Below are positions 1 through 8,269 of a stretch of 38,550 nt of DNA, piece by piece; position 1 is the first letter of the stretch; each line of letters begins with the position of its first letter. Made by a program: the position numbers and the translations under genes. Where the stretch lies: positions 1-38,550 of the forward strand of contig CAIVDS010000094.1 in assembly GCA_903904685.1 (NCBI GenBank). Reading direction: 5' to 3'. Under the pieces are notes generated by a model. That model was not told the DNA's origin, searched no databases, and saw nothing but the letters and a program-made list of their open reading frames with translations. Origin of the DNA: an uncultured Verrucomicrobiota bacterium (GTDB lineage Bacteria > Verrucomicrobiota > Verrucomicrobiia > Opitutales > Opitutaceae).

Positions 1-966
1 AACTTCGCCGTCTACACCGCCGTGCTTCCCCTCGGCGCGAAGATCCTCTGCATGAACCTGTCGCACGGCGGCCATCTCACCCACGGCAACCCCGCCAACT
101 TCTCCGGCAAGCAATACAACTTCGTCCAATACGGCGTCCGCGAGGACACCGGCCTGATCGACTACGACGAGCTCGCCGCCATCGCCGGGCGCGAGAAACC
201 CGCCATGATCACCGTGGGCGCCTCCGCCTACTCCCGCGTCATCGACTTCGCCCGCATGGGCGAGATCGCCCGCTCGGTCGGGGCGTTCCTCTTCGCCGAC
301 ATCGCCCACATCGCCGGCCTCGTCGCCGCGGGTGTGCATCCCTCGCCGTTCCCGCACGCCGACTTCGTCACCACCACCACGCACAAAACCCTGCGCGGCC
401 CCCGCGGCGGCCTCATCCTCTGCAAGGCCGCCCACGCGAAAGCCATCGACTCCGCCGTGTTCCCCGGCGGCCAGGGCGGCCCGCTCATGCACGTGATCGC
501 CGCCAAGGCCGTGTGCTTCGGCGAATGCCTCAAGCCCGACTTCAAGGTTTACGCCGCGCAGATCGTCAAAAACTCCCGCGCCCTCGCCGCCGCCTTCCTC
601 AAGCGCGGCTACAAGCTCGTCTCCGGCGGCACCGACAACCATCTCTTCCTCGTCGATCTCCGCCACAACCTGCCCGATCTCACCGCCAAGAAGGCACAGG
701 AGACGCTCGACCTCGCCCACATCACCCTCAACAAAAACACCGTGCCCTTCGAGACCCGCTCGCCCTTCCAGGCGTCCGGCATCCGCGTCGGCACGCCCGC
801 GATCACCAGTCGCGGCCTGGTGGAAGCCGACATGGACGAAGTCGCCGCCGCCATCGACACGGTGCTCAAGGCCATCGGCACCCCCAACGAAGCCGCCGCC
901 ATCACCGAGGCCAAGGCGCGCGTCGCCAAGCTCACCGCCAAGTATCCGCTGCCTTACAAACTCTGA
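1..966 (+). CDS. glyA: Serine hydroxymethyltransferase, 3' part (5' end outside window)
   Basis: This enzyme is PLP-dependent and interconverts serine and glycine with tetrahydrofolate in the cytoplasm, supplying one-carbon units. The open frame runs from base 1 with no start inside the window, so the N-terminus is missing. The visible 321 residues include the SHMT segment SHGGHLTHG, the PLP-contacting region [14 protein letters not shown], and the Schiff-base lysine in [14 protein letters not shown]. The C-terminal folate-domain signatures [12 protein letters not shown] and [13 protein letters not shown] are also present. It ends with PLPYKL and a TGA stop, and a strong terminator-like hairpin follows at once. 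Family identity is unambiguous. Whether other genes precede it in an operon cannot be seen. Confidence 0.97.
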   Translation, partial: NFAVYTAVLPLGAKILCMNLSHGGHLTHGNPANFSGKQYNFVQYGVREDTGLIDYDELAAIAGREKPAMITVGASAYSRVIDFARMGEIARSVGAFLFADIAHIAGLVAAGVHPSPFPHADFVTTTTHKTLRGPRGGLILCKAAHAKAIDSAVFPGGQGGPLMHVIAAKAVCFGECLKPDFKVYAAQIVKNSRALAAAFLKRGYKLVSGGTDNHLFLVDLRHNLPDLTAKKAQETLDLAHITLNKNTVPFETRSPFQASGIRVGTPAITSRGLVEADMDEVAAAIDTVLKAIGTPNEAAAITEAKARVAKLTAKYPLPYKL

Positions 967-987
967 GCCGAGCCTCGCGCCGAGGCG

Positions 988-1017
988 GGAGTGCGTCCGT
1001 GGGCGCACTCCTTTTTT
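988..1017 (+). terminator. Rho-independent terminator of glyA
   Basis: Perfect 8-bp arms (GGAGTGCG at 988-995 and CGCACTCC at 1004-1011) enclose an 8-base loop and are followed directly by six T residues (1012-1017). It lies 21 bases after the glyA stop and 68 bases before the next start, so it should isolate glyA from the kinase gene. Confidence 0.85.
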
Positions 1018-1085
1018 GAGGGCATCATAGATCGCGCTGGCGGACCACCTGCGCATCCCGTAGCATTTCGGCAAAAGGAACCCCG

Positions 1086-3809
1086 ATGAATGCCGCCGCC
1101 TACAAATCCTTTTTCTCGCTGCGCAGGAACAGCGTCATCGCGTTCGTCCTGCTGGTCGGCGTGGCGGGCTCCCTTGCCCTGCGAGAAGTCGTGCGCAACG
1201 GCGAAGTCGAACGCCTGGAAAAGGATTTCGCCCGCCGGGCCCTCGTGCGCAAGACACTCATCCAAGAAAGCCTCAAGGGCTACGAGGAATGCGTTTACAA
1301 CCTGCGCACCCTCTTCGAAAACTCCGAAGAGGTAACGCCCGCCGAATTCGCCGCGGCCGCCGACGACCTCCGCCGCCGTCACCGCCAGATCCTGGCGATC
1401 GAGTGGCTGCCCCGGGTCCCACGCGAGAAAAAGGCGGAATTTGAAGCGGTGGCCCGCGCACGCATTTCTCCCTCGTTTCAAATCACCCAGCGGAACGCCT
1501 CGGGCCAACCGGTTCCAGCCACCGACCGCGATGCTTATTTTCCCATCCTTTATCTGGATCGCATGGAGGGCAACGAGGCCGCCTTCGGTTACGATGCCTA
1601 CACCGGGCCCACCCGCCCCGATCTGGATGCCGCCATCCGCAACCGCGCGCCCACCCTGACACGTAAAATCCGCCTGATCCAGGATGAAGGCGGCCCGCCG
1701 CGCTACGGCGTCATCATCGCCTGCCCGATCTTCGGCAACGTCAACCGACTCGGCAGCCCCGTCCCGAACGACTCGCTGGCGGGTTTCGTGCAGATCGTGC
1801 TGCGACTGGACGAAATGCTCGGCGACTCTTGGCAGACCTACACCGCCAGCTCCGTCGATACGCTCGTGCTGGACATGACGCCTTCAAGCGCCAACGACCC
1901 CTTCCTCTATGGCCGGCTCGCCACGACGGATGCAACGCGCGCGCAGCCCCGAAAACCCGAGGATTTGTCCGCCTTTCCCCGTTACGAGGACACGCTCAAA
2001 ATCGACGGCCGGCTTTGGCGCGTCTATTTCGGCACGCCGCCCGGTTGGATCGACAGCCAGATAAGCTCCATCCCTCTCTTGGTTTTGCTCGGCGGACTCG
2101 TTTTTACCGCCGGCCTAGGCGCGTATTTCAGGACCACATTGCTCCGCACCCATCTGATCGAATCGCAAGTGGCCGAACGCACCGCCGAACTCCGCCACAC
2201 GCAAAACCTGCTCGAAACCGACATCGCAAAACGCCAGACGACCGAGTCGGAACTTCGCGAAAGCCGACGCCAACTCGACAGTCTGCTCGGCCAACTCCCC
2301 GGCATGGCCTATCGCCTCGCCAACGACGGACGCTTCTCCGCGCTCTACATCAGCCACGGCTGCATTGATCTGACCGGCCATACCGCCCAGGAACTCACCG
2401 ACCGGCAGATTCGTTACGACGATCTCGTGCTCGCCGAGGATCGGGAGAACAGCTGGGCGGCGATCACCGACTCGCTGGCCGATCATCAGGCCTACGAGGT
2501 CGAATACCGCCTGCGCCATAAAAATGGCGAAATCAAATGGGTCCTCGACCGGGGCCAGGGCGTATATGATCAGGACGGCAAACTCCTGTCCATCGAAGGA
2601 CTCGCCATCGACGTCACCAAAGCCAAGCAGGACGAAACCGAAAAACTGATCATCGAACGCAAACTGCTCGAGGGCCAGAAGCTCGAAAGCCTCGGCGTGC
2701 TCGCCGGCGGCATCGCCCATGACTTCAACAACCTGCTCACCGGCATCGTCGGCCATGCCAGCCTTGTCCGGCTGGATCTTCCGGAGAATTCCCCGCTCCA
2801 ACAAAACCTCCGCCAGATCGAGTCCGCCTCGTTGCGGGCCGCCGAACTCTGCCAACAGATGCTCGCCTACGCGGGCAAGGGCCAGTTCCGCATCCAGCAA
2901 ATCAATCTGGATGACATCATCCGCAATACCGTCCCGCTGCTCAAGCACTCCATCAGCAAACGGGCCTCGCTCTCGTTTCAACTTCAGCCCGGCCTGCCGT
3001 CCGTAAAAGCCGACGCCACCCAGATTCGTCAGATCATCATGAATCTCGTGGTCAACGCCTCGGACGCGATCGGCGACCGAGACGGCGTGATCACCCTCGC
3101 CACCGGCCGCATGAAAGCCGACGACCCCCGGTTGCGACAGGCGATTCTCACTCCGAGCAACACCGAGAACGAACTTGTTTTTCTTCAGGTCATCGACACC
3201 GGAGCAGGCATGAGCGCGGCCACCATTCGCAAAATATTCGATCCCTTCTTCACCACCAAGTTCACCGGCCGTGGCCTCGGTCTGGCGGCTGTGCTGGGCA
3301 TCATCCGCAGCCATCAGGGCGGCCTTGTCGTGGATAGCAAAATCGGGCAGGGAACCACCTTCACCCTGCTCCTGCCCGCCTCCGACGCCGCCGCCGAACA
3401 CCTATTATCAAGAGCTCCTTTTGCCACGCCTGCGGCACGCACCGGCACGGTGCTCATCGTCGATGACGAGGAATCCGTGCGCACCGTGGCCGTGCAAATG
3501 TTCTCCATGATGGGAATGTATCCCCTCACCGCATGCGACGGCGTCGAGGCCATGAAGGTTTTCCAGCGGCATCAGAAAGAAATCCGCCTGATCGTGCTCG
3601 ACCTCACCATGCCACGCATGAACGGCGAGGAAACCCTCCGAAAAATCCGCGCCCTGTCGCCCGATGTGCCGGTGATCCTGACCAGCGGCTACAATCGCAC
3701 CGCCCTCCCCCCCTCCCTCACGTCGGACCCGACCGTCTCCTTCCTCCAAAAACCATTCTCCATGTCCGCGCTGATCGAACAGATCGACCTGATGCTGGAT
3801 AAAGGATAA
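1086..3809 (+). CDS. CHASE-PAS hybrid histidine kinase with C-terminal receiver domain
   Basis: An inner-membrane sensor kinase of 907 residues. TM1 is near residues 17-34. A periplasmic CHASE-like domain spans about 70-270 (IEWLPRVPREKKAEFE, then DAYFPILYLDRM), and TM2 is near 328-347. A short coiled linker and a PAS domain (about 395-512) follow. The phosphoacceptor His545 sits in GGIAHDFNNLL. The ATPase domain shows an N box (NLVVNASD, Asn657), DTGAGM at 704-709 and FTGRGLGLA. The C-terminal receiver (787-903) has Asp793/Asp794, phosphoacceptor Asp839 and Lys889, so phosphate can probably pass from His to Asp within the protein. The ATG start has an AAAGGAA element a few bases upstream, the clearest ribosome-binding site in the window. 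The ligand is unknown. No separate output regulator adjoins it on the same strand, although an NtrC-type regulator lies 2.7 kb away. Confidence 0.93.
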   Translation: MNAAAYKSFFSLRRNSVIAFVLLVGVAGSLALREVVRNGEVERLEKDFARRALVRKTLIQESLKGYEECVYNLRTLFENSEEVTPAEFAAAADDLRRRHRQILAIEWLPRVPREKKAEFEAVARARISPSFQITQRNASGQPVPATDRDAYFPILYLDRMEGNEAAFGYDAYTGPTRPDLDAAIRNRAPTLTRKIRLIQDEGGPPRYGVIIACPIFGNVNRLGSPVPNDSLAGFVQIVLRLDEMLGDSWQTYTASSVDTLVLDMTPSSANDPFLYGRLATTDATRAQPRKPEDLSAFPRYEDTLKIDGRLWRVYFGTPPGWIDSQISSIPLLVLLGGLVFTAGLGAYFRTTLLRTHLIESQVAERTAELRHTQNLLETDIAKRQTTESELRESRRQLDSLLGQLPGMAYRLANDGRFSALYISHGCIDLTGHTAQELTDRQIRYDDLVLAEDRENSWAAITDSLADHQAYEVEYRLRHKNGEIKWVLDRGQGVYDQDGKLLSIEGLAIDVTKAKQDETEKLIIERKLLEGQKLESLGVLAGGIAHDFNNLLTGIVGHASLVRLDLPENSPLQQNLRQIESASLRAAELCQQMLAYAGKGQFRIQQINLDDIIRNTVPLLKHSISKRASLSFQLQPGLPSVKADATQIRQIIMNLVVNASDAIGDRDGVITLATGRMKADDPRLRQAILTPSNTENELVFLQVIDTGAGMSAATIRKIFDPFFTTKFTGRGLGLAAVLGIIRSHQGGLVVDSKIGQGTTFTLLLPASDAAAEHLLSRAPFATPAARTGTVLIVDDEESVRTVAVQMFSMMGMYPLTACDGVEAMKVFQRHQKEIRLIVLDLTMPRMNGEETLRKIRALSPDVPVILTSGYNRTALPPSLTSDPTVSFLQKPFSMSALIEQIDLMLDKG

Positions 3810-3861
3810 CCCCGCCGCCTTCGCATCTGGTCGGAGCATCCAAGTTGCGCTTGGCGTCGCG

Positions 3862-5232
3862 GTGCATACCCGTTTCGCTGTGACCTTCGTGCCAACGTCC
3901 ACCACTCCCACCGCCGCCTCTGCCCGTCCGCTGTCGCTTGGCGTGATTTTTCTCACGCTCTACATCGACCTGATCGGCTTCTCGATCATATTCCCGCTCG
4001 GGCCGGACCTGTTGCATCACTATCTCTCGGTTGACGGCCAAAGCGGCGCGCTTCGCTGGCTGCTCGCGCATATCGAATCACTCTCGCACCTGCTGGGCAA
4101 CGACACCCACCTGCCCGAAGTGCTTTTCGCCGGCGTCATCAGCTCGCTGTTTTCGATCCTCCAATTCGTCTTCGCACCGTTCTGGGGCAGTTTGTCCGAC
4201 AAACACGGCCGCCGCCCCATCCTTCTCCTCACCGTCGCCGGCACCGCGCTCAGTTATCTGCTCTGGGTTGTCAGCGGCTCGTTCTGGCTTTTCGTGATCG
4301 CCCGTCTCGTCGCCGGCGCATTCGGCGGCAACCTCTCCGTCGCCACCGCCGCCGTCGCCGACGTCACCACGCGACAGGAACGCTCCAAAGCCATGGGCAT
4401 CGTCGGCGTCGCCTTCGGCCTCGGCCTCGTCACCGGCCCGGCCATCGGCGGTTTCACCGCGCAATTCAACCTGCTCCAGCACCACCCGTCGCTCGCCGCC
4501 TGGGGCATCAATCCGTTCTCCGTCCCGGCGTTGTTTTCTTTCGGGCTCAGCCTCGTCAACCTGGTCTGGATTTATCGGCGTTTTTCTGAAACCCGCTCGC
4601 CGGAAGTGCGCGGCAACACCCCTGAAATCACCCGCCTGCGCAACCCGATCCGCGCCATCCTCACGCTGGACAACGCCGCAATCCGCGGCGTCAATCTCGT
4701 TGCCTTCGTCTATGCGATCGCCTTCGTCGCGATGGAATCCACCCTCGTGTTCCTCGGCGCGGAACGTTTCAACTACACCGTCGGTCAGAATAGCAAGCTC
4801 ATGGTGTTTCTCGGCGTGTGCTCGATCATTACCCAGGGCGTCATCGTGCGCAGGCTTCTCAAAACCGTATCGGAAACCCGCGTGCTGAGCGGCGGTCTCG
4901 TCTCTTCGACGATCGGACTCCTGATGATCGGGTTGGCGCCGACGCCGGTCTGGCTTTACGCAGGCATCGCCTTGCTGGCGATGGGCTCGGGTCTCATCAA
5001 CCCGTCCACCACCGGTCTCATCTCGCTTTACGCCGGAGCCGATGAACAGGGCCGCGTGCTCGGCATCTTCCGCTCGCTCGGTTCGCTGGCCAGGGCCATC
5101 ACACCCATCACGGCGGGAATTGTTTTCTGGTCGTTCGGTCCGCAGGGCAGCTATGTCGTTTTTATCGGTGGCGCAGCCCTTGCCGCGGCCGCCTGGCTCG
5201 CCAGCATCCGTCTGCCTCAGCCAGTAAAATGA
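3862..5232 (+). CDS. MFS transporter, TetA-like (TCR/Tet) exporter family
   Basis: A polytopic inner-membrane protein of up to 456 residues with the hydrophobic pattern of a 12-helix major facilitator. The cytoplasmic motif A after TM2 is visible as LSDKHGRRPILL. The TetA-like motif-C region reads GIVGVAFGLGLVTGPAIGG, which points to a drug:H+ antiporter-type exporter. An unusually long hydrophilic loop of about 45 residues separates TM1 from TM2 (HYLSVDGQSG to LGNDTHLPEV). The start is uncertain: a GTG at 3862 gives the longest form, GTG codons at 3880 and 3889 are alternatives, and none has a convincing ribosome-binding site. The last codons overlap the next gene by four bases (ATGA), implying translational coupling with the lipoprotein. 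The substrate cannot be told from sequence. Confidence 0.88.
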   Translation: MHTRFAVTFVPTSTTPTAASARPLSLGVIFLTLYIDLIGFSIIFPLGPDLLHHYLSVDGQSGALRWLLAHIESLSHLLGNDTHLPEVLFAGVISSLFSILQFVFAPFWGSLSDKHGRRPILLLTVAGTALSYLLWVVSGSFWLFVIARLVAGAFGGNLSVATAAVADVTTRQERSKAMGIVGVAFGLGLVTGPAIGGFTAQFNLLQHHPSLAAWGINPFSVPALFSFGLSLVNLVWIYRRFSETRSPEVRGNTPEITRLRNPIRAILTLDNAAIRGVNLVAFVYAIAFVAMESTLVFLGAERFNYTVGQNSKLMVFLGVCSIITQGVIVRRLLKTVSETRVLSGGLVSSTIGLLMIGLAPTPVWLYAGIALLAMGSGLINPSTTGLISLYAGADEQGRVLGIFRSLGSLARAITPITAGIVFWSFGPQGSYVVFIGGAALAAAAWLASIRLPQPVK

Positions 5233-6407
5233 AACCGGCGAGTCGCTGCTTCCTTGCTGGATTTTTGCTGCTAAGTCTGGCCGGATGCACATCGATCGAT
5301 TCCCGCAGTCCATCGGCGACCACATTCGCCGACGCGACGCTGGCCATCTTGCCCGCAGACATCGTGGGCGGCCACTTTATCGTCAGCTTAAAATGGGATG
5401 AGCACGGTCCGTGGCGTTTCCTTGTGGACACCGGCTCGACCATGACGCTGGCCTCGCCCGAGTTTGCCGGTCATTATACCCGGAGCAAAGCCACACGCGA
5501 CTTGCCGACCATGCTTGTTCGCTCGGCCACCGGAGAAACCATGTCGCTGCCCAGCGTGGAACTGGCCGCCTTGGAACTCGGCGGCGTGCGTTTCAAAAGC
5601 GTCCCGGCGCTTGTTTACGATTGCAGCGAACTTTCCGCTCACTTCGGTATGAAAATCGACGGCGTGCTCGGCTTCCCCCTTTTTCGTCACACCCTGCTCA
5701 CGCTCGACTACCCCCATTCGCAGCTGATCCTTCAATCCATCCGCGAAGCACCCCTGCTGCCGGGGAAGACGATTCCTTTCATCAACGATCGGCGCGTTCC
5801 TCTCGTTTCCGTGGAACTTGAAAATCAATCCTTCAATGCGCTGATCGACACGGGGAGCGATGGCGGGCTGCACCTCAATCCCGCCGGCCTCAACGCCCGT
5901 TTCGCCGGCAATCCCAGGCTGGGCGCCACCGTTGGCACTCTCACCGGCGACCACCGGCAGGAAGTGGGGCGGCTCGTGCAGGATCTCGTGGTCGGCGGCG
6001 CCACGTTCACCCGGCCTGTGGTGGAATTGACCGATGAGCCGTCGTCGCTCGGCAGCGCGTTGCTGCGCCAGTTCACCCTCACTTTCGACCAGCAGCGAAA
6101 CCAAGTGACGTTCTATCGCGAAAACAACACCCCCATCGTCACGCCACCTGTCCGCAACGCCGGTTTGAGCTTCCGAAAACTCCCCGCCTACTGGCGCGTG
6201 CTCGGCGTCGTGCCCGACTCGCCCGCCGCCGAAAACGGCGTGCAGCCCGGCGACCTCGTGACCCGCATCAACGGCGAGCCCGTTTCAAAATGGAATCTTT
6301 CGCGCTACGATGAACTCGTGCGCACCGCCTCGCGCATCGAGTTCACTTTTCTCGCCGGCCGCACCGAGATGCCCGTACCCATCGATACGTTCATCCTCGT
6401 GCCGTAG
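5229..6407 (+). CDS. Aspartyl-protease-like lipoprotein with C-terminal PDZ domain
   Basis: A predicted lipoprotein of 392 residues. The N-terminus is a type II signal with lipobox LAGC, so Cys20 would be acylated and the protein held at the envelope. Two retropepsin-like halves follow. The first has FLVDTGSTMTL (Asp67) and the hydrophobic IDGVLGFPLF segment near 143-152. The second has ALIDTGSDGGL (Asp207). Residues about 320-385 form a PDZ domain (VVPDSPAAENGVQPGDLVTRING). Two DTGS motifs in one chain suggest a pseudo-dimeric pepsin-like active site within one polypeptide, whereas single-domain retropepsins must dimerise. The start ATG overlaps the MFS stop (ATGA), so the two are probably made together. 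Proteolytic activity is inferred from the motifs; a scaffold role is possible. Confidence 0.85.
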   Translation: MKPASRCFLAGFLLLSLAGCTSIDSRSPSATTFADATLAILPADIVGGHFIVSLKWDEHGPWRFLVDTGSTMTLASPEFAGHYTRSKATRDLPTMLVRSATGETMSLPSVELAALELGGVRFKSVPALVYDCSELSAHFGMKIDGVLGFPLFRHTLLTLDYPHSQLILQSIREAPLLPGKTIPFINDRRVPLVSVELENQSFNALIDTGSDGGLHLNPAGLNARFAGNPRLGATVGTLTGDHRQEVGRLVQDLVVGGATFTRPVVELTDEPSSLGSALLRQFTLTFDQQRNQVTFYRENNTPIVTPPVRNAGLSFRKLPAYWRVLGVVPDSPAAENGVQPGDLVTRINGEPVSKWNLSRYDELVRTASRIEFTFLAGRTEMPVPIDTFILVP

Positions 6408-6418
6408 ATTCCAGTCAT

Positions 6419-6455
6419 CGTTCTCGTTCTAGGTTCCCAAGAAGCCGAGAGAACG
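6419..6455. other. Hairpin between convergent genes, possible weak bidirectional terminator
   Basis: CGTTCTC (6419-6425) pairs with GAGAACG (6449-6455), and an inner TTCT/AGAA pair (6427-6430 with 6440-6443) can extend the stem. It lies in the 72-bp gap between two convergent genes. There is no T tract on either side, so factor-independent termination is doubtful. Confidence 0.3.
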
Positions 6456-6479
6456 TCTGCACCCCGGAAGCGGAGGATT

Positions 6480-8012
6480 TCAGCTCTTCAGGCCCAGCTC
6501 ATCCACCCGCTTGCGCAGGGTCGCCCGCGTCATGCCGAGGCGCTCGGCGGCTTTCAGCAAATTGCCCTCGGTCGCCGCAAACACGCGCACGATCATCTCG
6601 CGCTCAAGTCGCGCCATGATGGGTTCCTCGCCTTCGGAAAGTTGCGAATGAACGAAGTCCAGAGCACGCTCCACGCTGAGCGCAGGTGCGCCCGACGCGA
6701 TGCTTTCGGCCTCCACCCGGGCGGAGGCGAGCGCGACGCTTTCCGACGAGTGCGTGCGGGCTTTCTCAAAATGCGGCGCACCCGCGCCACCGGGAGAAGA
6801 CAGTGGAGGAACCCCCGTGGCGTCGCGGATCTCCGCAGGAAGATCCTTGAGCAGGATCGTGTCTCCCTGCGCGATCACCGCGCTGCGATAGACCACGTTC
6901 TCCAGTTCGCGCACGTTGCCCGGCCAGCGGTAACGCGTGAGCACGGCAAGCGCCTCGGGCGAAACCTTGTTCACGCGGGCCTTTTTTTGCTTCACGAGGT
7001 TCTGGATGCAGAAGTCCAAAATCTGCGGCACGTCGTCCACGCGCTCGCGAAGGGCCGGCATCTTGATACGCACGACGTTGAGCCGGTAATAAAGGTCTTC
7101 GCGGAAGGCCTTCGTCTTGACCATCTCCTCAAGATCCTTGTTGGTCGCGGCAATGATGCGCACATCGACCTTGATGGTCTCGGTACCGCCCACGCGCTGG
7201 ATTTCGCCCTGTTGAAGCACGCGCAGTATCTTCGTCTGCGTCGCCAGCGCCATGTCGCCGATTTCATCGAGGAAGATGGTGCCGCCGTCGCACAGTTCAA
7301 ACTTGCCGAGCCGCTGGCCGGTCGCACCGGTGAACGATCCTTTCTCGTGGCCGAAAAGCTCGCTCTCGATGAGATTGTCGGGAATCGCCGCGCAGTTGAC
7401 GGCAATGAAAGGTTTCGAGGCGCGGTGCGAATGCTTCCAGATGGAACGCGCGACCAGTTCCTTGCCGGTGCCGCTCTCGCCGGTGATCATCACCGTGACA
7501 TCGCTCGCCGTCACCTGGCCGATGATCTTGAACACGTCCTGCATGACGGGGGACGAGCCGACGATGCCCTCCTTGTAGTCGTCGCGGTTGATGGTCGGCT
7601 TGTAATTGCTGACGGCGCGCATGTCGGCGTGGGTCTTGAGCGCATTTTCGGCGATCGCCAGCACCTTCGCGGGATCGAAGGGCTTCATGATGTAGTCAAA
7701 CGCGCCGTATTTCATCGCCTCGATGGCGGTCTGGGCGGTGCCGAAGGCGGTCATCAGCACCACCAGTTGCTTCGGGTTGGCCGATCGGATGTGCTGGAGC
7801 GCCTCGATACCGGTCATGCCGCTCATGCGAATGTCCAAAAAGATGAGGTCGGGCGCCGGTCCTTTTTTGACGATGGCCACACCCTGCTCACCGCTGGCGG
7901 CTTCGCTGACCTGATATTTTTTTGACGAGAGCACGCGGCCCAGGGAGTAACGCACTTCGGCGTCGTCATCGATTACAAGGATGGTCGGAAACTTGACGGC
8001 TGGATCGGACAT
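6480..8012 (-). CDS. NtrC-family sigma-54-dependent response regulator
   Basis: A cytoplasmic transcription activator that opens sigma-54 promoters by ATP hydrolysis. With the ATG at 8012 it has 510 residues: a receiver domain (about 10-125) with phosphoacceptor Asp60 in [10 protein letters not shown] and Lys110 in YIMKPFDP. The AAA+ domain has Walker A GESGTGKE at 178-185, the sigma-54-contacting loop GSFTGA at 225-230 and Walker [12 protein letters not shown] at 243-253. A Fis-type helix-turn-helix lies at the C-terminus ([20 protein letters not shown]). A TTG at 8066 would add 18 residues, but the receiver begins normally just after the ATG, so the shorter form is preferred. An AAGGA lies 13 bases upstream, rather far. 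No cognate kinase is adjacent in the same orientation; the hybrid kinase at 1086-3809 is a possible but unproven partner. Confidence 0.95.
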   Translation of the reverse strand: MSDPAVKFPTILVIDDDAEVRYSLGRVLSSKKYQVSEAASGEQGVAIVKKGPAPDLIFLDIRMSGMTGIEALQHIRSANPKQLVVLMTAFGTAQTAIEAMKYGAFDYIMKPFDPAKVLAIAENALKTHADMRAVSNYKPTINRDDYKEGIVGSSPVMQDVFKIIGQVTASDVTVMITGESGTGKELVARSIWKHSHRASKPFIAVNCAAIPDNLIESELFGHEKGSFTGATGQRLGKFELCDGGTIFLDEIGDMALATQTKILRVLQQGEIQRVGGTETIKVDVRIIAATNKDLEEMVKTKAFREDLYYRLNVVRIKMPALRERVDDVPQILDFCIQNLVKQKKARVNKVSPEALAVLTRYRWPGNVRELENVVYRSAVIAQGDTILLKDLPAEIRDATGVPPLSSPGGAGAPHFEKARTHSSESVALASARVEAESIASGAPALSVERALDFVHSQLSEGEEPIMARLEREMIVRVFAATEGNLLKAAERLGMTRATLRKRVDELGLKS

Positions 8013-8234
8013 TGGATCGGTAATGGTCCTTGGGGCCGCCGGACGAGAGAACGACGACCGATACAAGGCTGTTTTCCACTAGGGCATAGGGTTGGTTGGT
8101 TGGTCAATGCACTTGTTCCGCATCCACGGCTGACTGCTCGCGGTTCACGTATGCTTTTCTTCGCCGCGACCCTGAGGTGAAGTTCGGATCGCCTGCGTAA
8201 ACCCATTGCACGCCGCATGCATCGCTGTCTAACA

Positions 8235-8251
8235 TTGGCTCCTCGCTCGCC
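8235..8251 (+). promoter_or_regulatory. Possible sigma-54 (-24/-12) promoter for the cyclohydrolase-like gene
   Basis: TTGG (8235-8238) and GC (8249-8250) have the GG-N10-GC spacing of sigma-54 promoters. The flanks match the TGGCAC-N5-TTGC consensus only partly (TGGCTC, TCGC). The site lies about 20 bases upstream of the ATG at 8270 and next to the divergent sigma-54 activator gene. It is a weak call, made on spacing alone. Confidence 0.22.
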
Positions 8252-8269
8252 AGCGATTCTATTATTGCC

